Shown here piece by piece: positions 16,251 through 23,595 of a stretch of 64,000 nt of DNA (position 1 is its first letter; each line of letters begins with the position of its first letter). Origin of the DNA: Ruminococcus flavefaciens 007c (GTDB lineage: Bacteria; Bacillota; Clostridia; Oscillospirales; Ruminococcaceae). The translations under genes were made by a program, and so were the position numbers. Under the pieces are notes generated by a model that was not told the origin of the DNA, ran no database searches, and saw nothing but the letters and a program-made list of their open reading frames with translations. The stretch spans positions 1 to 64,000 of the forward strand of contig NZ_ATAX01000008.1 in the NCBI RefSeq assembly GCF_000571935.1, given 5' to 3'.

Positions 16251-17183
16251 TCAGTCACTGAAAAGAGGTGTGGAGTAGTATCTGTCGCCGCTGTCGGGAA
16301 GCAGAGCAACGATAGTCTTGCCCTTGTTCTCAGGTCTCTTTGCCAGCTCTAATGCTGCATAGTAAGCAGCTCCTGCGGAGATTCCCACAAGGATTCCCTC
16401 CTGCTTTGCGATAAGCTTTGATGTCTCAAATGAATCCTCGTTGGATACTGCGATAACATCATCGTATACATCCGTATTGAGCGTCTTGGGAACAAAGCCT
16501 GCACCGATACCCTGGATCTTGTGAGGACCTGCCGTCCCCTTTGAAAGTACGGGAGAATCCTCAGGCTCAACTGCAACTACCTTGACATTTGGGTTCTTGG
16601 ATTTGAGGTATTCGCCTGTACCTGTTACTGTACCGCCTGTACCTACACCTGCGACAAAGATATCTACCTTTCCGTCAGTATCGTTCCATACCTCGGGACC
16701 TGTTGTAAGTCTGTGTATCTCGGGGTTTGCGGGGTTCTCAAACTGCTCAGGAACAAAGCTGTCAGGAGTTTCCTTTGCAAGCTCCTCAGCCTTTGCGATA
16801 GCACCCTTCATTCCCTTTGAGCCCTCTGTGAGAACGATCTCTGCGCCGTAAGCCTTGAGGATATTTCTTCTCTCAACGCTCATGGTCTCGGGCATTGTAA
16901 GGATTATCTTATAGCCCTTTGCAGCTGCGATGGAAGCAAGACCGATACCTGTATTGCCTGATGTAGGCTCAATGATAGTGGAGCCAGCCTTGAGAAGTCC
17001 CTTTTTCTCAGCGTCCTCGATCATAGCAAGTGCAATTCTGTCCTTGACACTTCCCGCGGGATTGAAGTATTCAAGCTTTGCGAGCACTGTTGCTTCAAGG
17101 CCCTGTGATTTTTCAATATTTGTGAACTCCACAAGAGGAGTATTACCTATAAGGCCGGTAGCGCCCTTATAAATTTTTGACAT
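16251..17183 (-). CDS. cysK: Cysteine synthase A (O-acetylserine sulfhydrylase)
   Basis: CysK makes L-cysteine from O-acetylserine and sulfide using pyridoxal phosphate. It has the PLP lysine Lys47 in NPAGSVKDR, the substrate loop [12 protein letters not shown], the phosphate-binding loop [12 protein letters not shown] and the C-terminal [14 protein letters not shown]. At 310 residues it is full length. The start codon is ATG 17183 with AAGGAGG. Its promoter carries the GATAGGAATT motif that also lies at the rrf2 promoter, so it is probably controlled by that CymR-like regulator. In Bacillus CysK also acts as CymR's co-repressor partner. It is monocistronic here. Confidence 0.97.
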   Translation of the reverse strand: MSKIYKGATGLIGNTPLVEFTNIEKSQGLEATVLAKLEYFNPAGSVKDRIALAMIEDAEKKGLLKAGSTIIEPTSGNTGIGLASIAAAKGYKIILTMPETMSVERRNILKAYGAEIVLTEGSKGMKGAIAKAEELAKETPDSFVPEQFENPANPEIHRLTTGPEVWNDTDGKVDIFVAGVGTGGTVTGTGEYLKSKNPNVKVVAVEPEDSPVLSKGTAGPHKIQGIGAGFVPKTLNTDVYDDVIAVSNEDSFETSKLIAKQEGILVGISAGAAYYAALELAKRPENKGKTIVALLPDSGDRYYSTPLFSD

Positions 17184-17210
17184 AATGATTTCCTCCTTCT
17201 GATAGAAAAT

Positions 17211-17263
17211 CTATAATTCCTATCTGTTAACAGTATTATACACCTGTTTCCGTGTAAAATCAA
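17211..17263 (-). promoter_or_regulatory. cysK promoter and putative Rrf2/CymR-like operator
   Basis: On the minus strand TTGATT (17258-17263) and TATAAT (17235-17240) have a 17-base spacer. ACAGATAGGAATTATAG follows at 17211-17227, matching the rrf2 site at 14 of 17 positions. Confidence 0.7.
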
Positions 17264-17565
17264 TACCTTTTAGTATTCTTTTTGTTTATCCTGAGTTATA
17301 GCCTGTGCCTATAACTCGAATATCCGTAAAAAAACCGCTCCTTCATCAAACTATCCATTAATGCGGATCAAAGCCGTAACAACAGCATTTGCGCCGTATG
17401 CTGCCAATGTATCCGCTTCGTAGCCTCATTACTATAGGTGGTGTCAATAAAAAGCCAACGTTACATAAAGCAGATTCTTAGCTTCATTATAATGGTATAT
17501 AACCGAGCGTATTGCACGAAAACCGCTTATATGTATTTGCTATTGCCCATAATGTGTTTATTGTA
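17264..17565. other. Intergenic region cysK / leader peptide
   Basis: No gene is seen. A hairpin GAGTTATAG / CTATAACTC lies at about 17291-17315 without a T-run on either strand. The rest is non-coding up to the promoter at 17567. Confidence 0.4.
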
Positions 17566-17566
17566 T

Positions 17567-17595
17567 TGGACAGATCAGCTTCCGTATGCTATGAT
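17567..17595 (+). promoter_or_regulatory. Promoter of leader peptide and substrate-binding protein
   Basis: TGGACA (17567-17572) and TATGAT (17590-17595) are 17 bases apart, about 30 bases before the leader ORF. Confidence 0.7.
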
Positions 17596-17626
17596 AGACA
17601 CATAGAAAAAACAAGGGGTGATGATA

Positions 17627-17686
17627 ATGACAAACACACTATCAATTACAAGAATGATGCGAATGCGATGTTGTACTTCGATGTAA
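17627..17686 (+). CDS. Leader peptide MTNTLSITRMMRMRCCTSM
   Basis: This 19-codon ORF has a strong ribosome site (AAGGGGTG, about 7 bases upstream). It encodes an Arg/Met-rich peptide with two adjacent Cys codons (TGT TGT) near its end, and closes 47 bases before the substrate-binding protein gene. Short Cys-containing leader peptides upstream of sulfur-assimilation and sulfonate-transport genes are known in several bacteria. Here the peptide could couple downstream expression to Cys-tRNA supply. No clear terminator hairpin follows, so control by translation coupling is as likely as attenuation. Confidence 0.6.
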   Translation: MTNTLSITRMMRMRCCTSM

Positions 17687-17733
17687 TAATATAAAGAAAA
17701 AACAAGAAAAAAAGGATAAAAAGGTGATTAATA

Positions 17734-18888
17734 ATGAAGAATTACAGATTAAAGTTTATTTTCGTTCTTGCAGCAGCTGCATTGTTAACAGGCTGCGCAG
17801 GACTCAATGAATCGAGTCCTGCCAAAACATCCGAGCCCGCCGCAAGCAGTTCCGCTGAAAGCGGTACTGCTTCTGAAGCAGCAGAAGAAGCTGCGGCCGG
17901 AAAAACTGAGACCGCTGCTCCCGAAAAGGCCGACATATCCATTGGATACCTGAACTCTACGGCACATCTTCTCGCCTTTGTGGCACAGGAAGAGGGCTAC
18001 TTCAAGGAGGAAGGCCTTAATGCGACTCTTACCCAGTTTTCAAGTGCCTCCGAGCTCATAAACGGACTGGAGTCCGACAAGCTTGACGTTGCATTCATCG
18101 GTTCCGTACCCACTCTCACATTCCAGAGCCAGGGACATGAAGTCTCGATATTCGGCGGCGCTATGACAAACGGTCACGGCTACGTTATAAAATCGGAGTT
18201 CACAGACAAGGACGAAGCAGGCGTGGAGGTCCTCAAAGGCCGAAATGTCGCCTCAGTCAAGAACAGCGTTCAGGACGCAGAGCTCCAGATCCTTCTCAGA
18301 GACGCAGGCATTGAGATAGGCAAGGGCGATGACAAGGTTAACATCGTATACTTCGACAGCCAGAAGGACGCCTATGCAGCACTGCTCAACAGCTCCATCG
18401 ACGCAGCTTCCGTATATTCGCCGTATGCTTCACTTGCAAAGTCACAGGGCTACAAGGTCGTATACTACTGCGCTCATGAAAAGGCTCTTGAAAACCAGCC
18501 CTGCTGCCGTCAGGTCGCCAAGACATCCGCTCTCAGCGATAATCCCAACACATACATTGCTCTTGAGCGGGCATTTATCAAGGCTTATCATTTTACCCAG
18601 TCCGACCACGATAAGACAATTAAGGACGTCAAGAAGTACATTGACATAGACGAAGAATTCATCGATACAGAGGTCTACGGAGGATACAGTGTATCGAGTC
18701 CGGATCCCGACAAGACCGGAACTCTAACCCTGAAGGACACCATCATTGATCTCGGCTATACCAACGATTACGATATCGAACCCCATTATAATACCGATAT
18801 ATACAAAAAAGCTCTCGACAGCATCCTTGCCGAAAGCTCTGATGATATATATAAATCACTGGAAAAGCACTTCAATGAATTTGAATAA
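17734..18888 (+). CDS. ABC-type substrate-binding lipoprotein, NMT1/SsuA-like
   Basis: This is a 384-residue lipoprotein (lipobox LTGC, residues about 18-21) with an Ala/Ser/Glu-rich linker (about 25-65). A periplasmic-binding-protein type II fold of the NMT1/SsuA/TauA/NrtA group follows. Typical blocks are IGYLNSTAHLLAFVAQEEGYFKEEGL, LESDKLDVAFIGSVP and a central NVASVKNSVQDAELQILL. Family ligands include sulfonates, taurine, nitrate and thiamine precursors. The leader peptide and the nearby cysK/Rrf2 genes favour an organosulfur ligand. No permease or ATPase gene is adjacent and a terminator follows, so it is an orphan that must use components encoded elsewhere. Confidence 0.85.
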   Translation: MKNYRLKFIFVLAAAALLTGCAGLNESSPAKTSEPAASSSAESGTASEAAEEAAAGKTETAAPEKADISIGYLNSTAHLLAFVAQEEGYFKEEGLNATLTQFSSASELINGLESDKLDVAFIGSVPTLTFQSQGHEVSIFGGAMTNGHGYVIKSEFTDKDEAGVEVLKGRNVASVKNSVQDAELQILLRDAGIEIGKGDDKVNIVYFDSQKDAYAALLNSSIDAASVYSPYASLAKSQGYKVVYYCAHEKALENQPCCRQVAKTSALSDNPNTYIALERAFIKAYHFTQSDHDKTIKDVKKYIDIDEEFIDTEVYGGYSVSSPDPDKTGTLTLKDTIIDLGYTNDYDIEPHYNTDIYKKALDSILAESSDDIYKSLEKHFNEFE

Positions 18889-18903
18889 TACCCGTTTCAA
18901 GAA

Positions 18904-18930
18904 ATACGGCAGGCCAATGGCCTGCCGTAT
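18904..18930 (+). terminator. Terminator after substrate-binding protein
   Basis: A 12-bp stem ATACGGCAGGCC / GGCCTGCCGTAT has a 3-base loop and is followed by TGTTTT. Confidence 0.9.
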
Positions 18931-19047
18931 TGTTTTATCTGCTCCCAGTTATGTTTTATAACATAAAAAAGTGGTATTTATATCACATCATTTACATTTT
19001 TTATATTGTTTTTATTAATAAAGTATGTTATGATATAATATACGTTA

Positions 19048-20649
19048 TTATTGAATAGGCAGAGTGAACATAAAAGCTGTTCCCTTGCCTGCCTGGCTTT
19101 CTGCCCATATCCTGCCGCCGTGAGACTCGATTATGAACTTACAGATGAAAAGTCCGAGTCCCGTGCCCGTTTCGGAGTGCTTACCCTTGTAGTACCGCTC
19201 CCAGATATGAGGCATATCCTCTTCGGAGATACCGCTTCCCGTATCCTTTACGGTCGCTTTGATAAAGCTGCCCTCCGCCTCTGCCTTGACCAGTATCGTA
19301 CCGTTTTTCGTATGTTTGAGCGCATTGGAAATAAGATTTACAAAGACACGCTGCAATCTTGAGCTGTCGGCCTTTACCTCAGGCAGTTCCAACGGTATGC
19401 GAAGCGCAAGCTTGTTATTGTTCTTGTTCAGTACGGCAAAATATGTCTCGATAGTCTCGCGTACCAGCTTATCCAGATCACATGGAGCAAGATCCAGCAG
19501 CATACGTCCTTCCTCGATTCGCGTAACATCAAGGATCTGCGTTACCATGAGTGCCATTCGGTTGGCTTCAGAGGTGATACGCTTCAGTTTTTCCTGTACA
19601 AGTGAAATATCGCCGCCGTTTACAAGTTCCATTTCCGCATTCTGAGCATAGCCCGACATGGCTGCAAGAGGAGTTTTCAGCTCGTGGGAAGCGTCCGACA
19701 GGAAGGTCGTCTTCATTTCGTTGACCTTTACCAGCATATCATGCTCGGAAACGATGGGATCCGAAAGCTTTTTGGAGAGGACCACCAAAACAATTATGAA
19801 AACGAGCAGAACGCCCAGGATAAGACTTATCATGATGAAAATGTACTTTTTGAAAAGGCCGTTCATATAATCCAGCAGCCTGCTGTTCTTTTCATCGACA
19901 TTTTTCCTGACCGGAACTATCCAGTCGTTAACATCATACATTACTACTCCGAAGCAATGATTGTAATATGCTACTGTGGAGGTATTGGTCCAGACAATAA
20001 TATATCCGTTACCGTTTCTCGTGTAAGCACCGCGTTCTTCCGTAAAATGCTCATACATATAGTCGGAAATATCGGGCTGATCCTCATAATATCCCGAATC
20101 ATACCGCTTTTTTTCGTATGAAGAGGGAGTTTTAACGGTATTGTCACTGTCAAAGGCTGCAAATACCTCATCCATATCGTGGTTTGATTCATCGGAAAAA
20201 TCCAGATTGTAAGTCTGGAAGTCCACGCCGTCAAAGGTAAAGAAAAAACGCGGATCATTGCCCGAAAGCTCGGCAGCTGCCTGGTTATTCAGGAAAAAGC
20301 GGATATTCTTTTCAACGCTTTCATCCTCACGCCAATCGGCATTCACATCGTATGGGCCGAAGTATTCAAATTCGTTTTCATACAGTGCCTGCAGCATATA
20401 CTGAGCGTTGCACAGGTGGCTCAGTTCCATCTGCAAAGAGGAGACAAGCTGCTGATAGTAGATATCTGATGTGGTATCAAAGGTCTCCTCGGTAAGCTTT
20501 GAAGTATTGTCTGCCACCGCCTCGGCGGTCTGCTTATATACGATGTTAAATATAAGAGTACATATAACCATGACGGTTATAAGGCAGATTATCATAGTCG
20601 ATAAAAGCCGTCGCCGCAGTGTACGGCTTTTAGATATATTCTTGTTCAT
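19048..20649 (-). CDS. Sensor histidine kinase
   Basis: This 533-residue kinase has a transmembrane helix near residues 15-36, a large extracellular region (about 40-262) without a recognised fold, a second helix (about 268-292, FIMISLILGVLLVFIIVLVVL), and the catalytic core. The HisKA helix SDASHELKTPLAAMSGY carries the phosphorylated His322, and the ATPase domain shows the N, G1 (KDTGSGIS) and G2 (GTGLGLFI) boxes. It is divergent from the response regulator gene; its promoter (20681-20686) has an ATTAC-N6-GTAAT box 27 bases upstream, the same geometry as two target operons. It should sense an envelope signal and autoregulate. Confidence 0.95.
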   Translation of the reverse strand: MNKNISKSRTLRRRLLSTMIICLITVMVICTLIFNIVYKQTAEAVADNTSKLTEETFDTTSDIYYQQLVSSLQMELSHLCNAQYMLQALYENEFEYFGPYDVNADWREDESVEKNIRFFLNNQAAAELSGNDPRFFFTFDGVDFQTYNLDFSDESNHDMDEVFAAFDSDNTVKTPSSYEKKRYDSGYYEDQPDISDYMYEHFTEERGAYTRNGNGYIIVWTNTSTVAYYNHCFGVVMYDVNDWIVPVRKNVDEKNSRLLDYMNGLFKKYIFIMISLILGVLLVFIIVLVVLSKKLSDPIVSEHDMLVKVNEMKTTFLSDASHELKTPLAAMSGYAQNAEMELVNGGDISLVQEKLKRITSEANRMALMVTQILDVTRIEEGRMLLDLAPCDLDKLVRETIETYFAVLNKNNNKLALRIPLELPEVKADSSRLQRVFVNLISNALKHTKNGTILVKAEAEGSFIKATVKDTGSGISEEDMPHIWERYYKGKHSETGTGLGLFICKFIIESHGGRIWAESQAGKGTAFMFTLPIQ

Positions 20650-20680
20650 TTCCGTATGCTCCTTTCAGTATACTGAATAC

Positions 20681-20729
20681 ATTATACCATACTTTTATAA
20701 ATAAGTGTATAGAATTACGAAATTGTAAT
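20681..20729 (-). promoter_or_regulatory. Kinase gene promoter with response-regulator box 1
   Basis: The inverted repeat ATTAC-GAAATT-GTAAT is at 20714-20729 and the minus-strand -10 TATAAT at 20681-20686, with 27 bases between. There is no good -35, as expected for an activator-dependent promoter. The same box lies about 15 bases before the regulator's own start codon on the plus strand. Confidence 0.7.
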
Positions 20730-20743
20730 CACAGGGGGTTATT

Positions 20744-21430
20744 ATGTCACACATATTATTAGTGGAAGATGATTCAGACATCATGCGCATCAACAGGTCA
20801 TTCCTTGAAAAAGAAGGATATACCGTCCATTGTGCGGATTCCGTACAGACTGCTTCATTTATGCTGGAAGAGTGCATCCCCGACCTTGTACTGCTGGATG
20901 TCATGCTTCCGGACGGTGACGGAATGGATTTCTGCAAGATATTGCGTCAGAAAACACAGGCTCCCGTAATATTCCTTACAGCCCGTGACGAGAACGACAG
21001 CGTTGTAATGGGCTTCAGAAGCGGAGGCGACGATTATATAACCAAGCCTTACGACCTGAACGTGCTGAAAGCGCGTATAGAAGTCCAGCTCCGCCGAAAT
21101 GTCAAGCAGGCTCCACAGCATCCGAAAATAGAGCTCCCCAGCCTTACCATTGACCTTTTTTCGGGTACCGTCACCCTTGATGACAATGAATACTACCTGC
21201 CTCAGCGCGAGCTTCAGATATTATATATGCTGGCTTCAAAGATAGGCTCACGCATAAGCTACCGCGATATATACAAGACGATATACAGCTGTGATGTGGA
21301 TGATAACAAAAATACCATAAGAGTAAACATCTCTCGTCTTAAAAAGCACCTCAACATGGACGATATGTGCACATACGAGATAGCAGCCACCTCCGAGGGA
21401 GAGTACGTTCTCCGCCGTGTTATATTCTGA
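20744..21430 (+). CDS. OmpR-family response regulator
   Basis: This 228-residue regulator pairs with the divergent kinase. The receiver domain (residues 1-115) has the acidic pair EDD at 8-10, phospho-acceptor Asp52 in LVLLDVMLPDGDG, and Lys in ITKPYD. The C-terminal winged helix (about 130-225) has the OmpR pattern with recognition helix NTIRVNISRLKKHL. It very probably binds the ATTAC-N6-GTAAT boxes at 20714, 21446 and 23484, because each regulates a gene adjacent to it. Start ATG 20744 is preceded by a GGGGG-rich ribosome site. Confidence 0.95.
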   Translation: MSHILLVEDDSDIMRINRSFLEKEGYTVHCADSVQTASFMLEECIPDLVLLDVMLPDGDGMDFCKILRQKTQAPVIFLTARDENDSVVMGFRSGGDDYITKPYDLNVLKARIEVQLRRNVKQAPQHPKIELPSLTIDLFSGTVTLDDNEYYLPQRELQILYMLASKIGSRISYRDIYKTIYSCDVDDNKNTIRVNISRLKKHLNMDDMCTYEIAATSEGEYVLRRVIF

Positions 21431-21445
21431 ACAGAACTGTTGCCG

Positions 21446-21494
21446 ATTACAAATTTGTAATTCCGGACACAAGGACGAAAAAACGTGTTATCAT
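21446..21494 (+). promoter_or_regulatory. Response-regulator box 2 and promoter of lipoprotein operon
   Basis: ATTAC-AAATTT-GTAAT lies at 21446-21461 (a perfect palindrome), followed after 27 bases by a -10-like TATCAT (21489-21494). Confidence 0.7.
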
Positions 21495-21552
21495 GTAATT
21501 ACACCAAGGGAGACACTTCCCTGAAAGTTTTAAAACGGAAGAGGTAATTATT

Positions 21553-22362
21553 ATGAAAAAAACAGTCATTTGTCTTGCAATACTCACCATGATGTCAGCA
21601 GCAGTTTCATGTGGAAATACAGGAAACAACGGCACCTTGGAAAACAGTCAGAAAACAACAACGTCTTCAGCAGTGACAACTGCTGTACCGGAAGCTTCAA
21701 AAGCTGAAAAGACAACAGCTGCCAATGTATCAGCTAAGTCTGAGACAGAGAACAAGGCAAAGGATACTGAACAGAACGCTCCGACCTTTAATGAATCTGA
21801 CCGTCTCTTCGGCGGATATGTTGCTACTCAAGGAGACGACCTGAACCTCCGAAATGAGCCGTTCCCCACAGCAGATATAATCGATACTATCCCCAATGGC
21901 ACTCAGATAGACATCTACTCATGCGGACGAGCAGGCTGGTACTGCACTGTATTCAAAGGAAAGTCAGGCTATGTAAGCGCAGACTACATCAAGGAGATAG
22001 AGTCCTACGATGCAGGTACAGAGACTGCAAACATCTACGGATACTATCCCGTTACAGAACAGCCCAGGACAAGCATTGCCGTATCAGACCTTGAAGGAAC
22101 ATGGACCTGCGGAGATGATACCATCACATTCCATGATTGCAGCTGGAACGCAGGACAGTTTGAAATGAAAACGACCTATTACGATATTCAGGGCAGCGTT
22201 TTACTTGAATACACCCTCACTCCCGATAATATGGAGGAAATGTGGTACACTCTCTATAATAAAGAAGGCGCTTTTGTTACAGCATTCCATGCTGAAAGCG
22301 GCATACAGCTCACAGATATATATGCAGGTCAGTCAGGGGATCCTCATTACACCCGCAAGTGA
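21553..22362 (+). CDS. SH3-domain lipoprotein
   Basis: This is a 269-residue lipoprotein (signal MKKTVICLAILTMMSAAVSC with lipobox Cys20). It has a Thr/Ala/Glu-rich linker (about 25-85), a bacterial SH3b domain (about 92-152: DDLNLRNEPFPTADIIDTIPNG, GWYCTVFKGKSGYVSADYI) and a C-terminal domain (about 178-269) of the GxW type. That last domain recurs in the next two genes, starting LEGTWTCGDD and ending LTDIYAGQSGDPHYTR. SH3b domains commonly bind peptidoglycan. It is the first gene after response-regulator box 2 and is followed by a related lipoprotein 52 bases downstream. Confidence 0.85.
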   Translation: MKKTVICLAILTMMSAAVSCGNTGNNGTLENSQKTTTSSAVTTAVPEASKAEKTTAANVSAKSETENKAKDTEQNAPTFNESDRLFGGYVATQGDDLNLRNEPFPTADIIDTIPNGTQIDIYSCGRAGWYCTVFKGKSGYVSADYIKEIESYDAGTETANIYGYYPVTEQPRTSIAVSDLEGTWTCGDDTITFHDCSWNAGQFEMKTTYYDIQGSVLLEYTLTPDNMEEMWYTLYNKEGAFVTAFHAESGIQLTDIYAGQSGDPHYTRK

Positions 22363-22414
22363 TAATATCTGTGTAAGAAAAACAATCTATGTCTTAGGAA
22401 ATGAAGTGATCATT

Positions 22415-23464
22415 ATGAAAAAAACAGCCTATTGCCTTGCATTGCTCGCAATGATGGCTGCAACAGTCTCCTGCGGTAAAACCTCTGCCGACACCTCGGA
22501 ACCTGAAAAGCCGCTCAATTCCGTAACAACTGCGGCTTCCGGGAACACAGATACTGCTCAGACGACCAAAGTGACCGTCAATGAGAAAAAAGCTGCAAGG
22601 ACTACCGCCAACAACGATAAGCACGGACAACTTGAATTAACAAGTGATATAAATGAGATCAAAGGCTTCTGGGTGGAGGAAAACGTACTTGATCCGAGAA
22701 CGATCAACATCATGGAGGACGGCAGCTTTGAACTGAAATATAAGGGCGGCGGTTCCATGACCGGAACTGTAAGAAAGATCACAGAAGTATACCCCGACGG
22801 TAACGTTGTATATTATCAGTTCTGTGATGCAGACGGAGAATTCTGGGAATACTTCTTCAAGGACATAACAGATACAACTCAGGACCGTATCACGGCAGGT
22901 CAGGGTGAGGATATGCTATGCTTCATCCGCAGCAAGGACAATACATCTCCCGCCGGCAATGATACTCCTGCAAATAATGTCAGCAGAGAGCCTGCTCCCT
23001 CTATCCCCGAAGCAAAGGATATAAGGGACGCTCTTGCTTTTGCAGATGCCCTTGCCTGCGGCGGAGGCATAAAAACAGACATGGATTCGGAATACAGGAC
23101 CGACGACGGAACTATCTATCATAAGTCCACGGATAATATATATACATCAACTGCTGACGTGCGCGAATACCTTACAAGATACATGACGGACACATTTATC
23201 AGCAGCAGCTATGAGCATCTTCTCGGAACAGACCATCCCAAATGCATTGACGTAAACGGCAGACTTTATATCGAATACCGTCCTATGGGCAGCAGATACT
23301 CCTTCACGTACGAGGATCCTGAGATCACCGTTTCCTCAGCCTATCCCGACGGGTACTCCATAAATATAAAAAATGATGATTACGGTGCAGAGGTCATAGT
23401 TACGGTTGATGTTATAAAGGACAACGGAAGCTGGAAAATAACAGGGGTAAATGACAGCTTCTGA
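22415..23464 (+). CDS. Lipoprotein with GxW domain and IseA-like domain
   Basis: This 349-residue lipoprotein (lipobox VSC) starts at ATG 22415; the signal peptide closely resembles that of the previous gene, showing a duplication. The first domain (about residues 80-170) begins IKGFWVEENVLDPRTINI and matches domain 4 of the LPQTG protein downstream. The second (about 195-349) has DVREYLTRYMTDTF, NGRLYIEYRP and a closing NGSWKITG. This pattern is like IseA/YoeB DL-endopeptidase inhibitors and the two internal repeats of the LPQTG protein. The inhibitor assignment is tentative. It is probably co-transcribed with the preceding gene. Confidence 0.75.
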   Translation: MKKTAYCLALLAMMAATVSCGKTSADTSEPEKPLNSVTTAASGNTDTAQTTKVTVNEKKAARTTANNDKHGQLELTSDINEIKGFWVEENVLDPRTINIMEDGSFELKYKGGGSMTGTVRKITEVYPDGNVVYYQFCDADGEFWEYFFKDITDTTQDRITAGQGEDMLCFIRSKDNTSPAGNDTPANNVSREPAPSIPEAKDIRDALAFADALACGGGIKTDMDSEYRTDDGTIYHKSTDNIYTSTADVREYLTRYMTDTFISSSYEHLLGTDHPKCIDVNGRLYIEYRPMGSRYSFTYEDPEITVSSAYPDGYSINIKNDDYGAEVIVTVDVIKDNGSWKITGVNDSF

Positions 23465-23483
23465 ACGGTCACACAAAAACAGA

Positions 23484-23532
23484 ATTACAATTTTGTAATT
23501 CTGCGCAAAAAACGTATAAACTGTGTTATTAT
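23484..23532 (+). promoter_or_regulatory. Response-regulator box 3 and promoter of LPQTG-sortase operon
   Basis: ATTAC-AATTTT-GTAAT lies at 23484-23499, extended outward as AGA/TCT. After 27 bases follows TATTAT (23527-23532). The promoter segment is similar to that at box 2 beyond the operator (TGTGTTATTAT against CGTGTTATCAT). Confidence 0.75.
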
Positions 23533-23595
23533 ATAATCACAGTAAAGGCATAAAGCCGAAACTAATCTATTTTATTAAGGAATGAGGTAATAATT

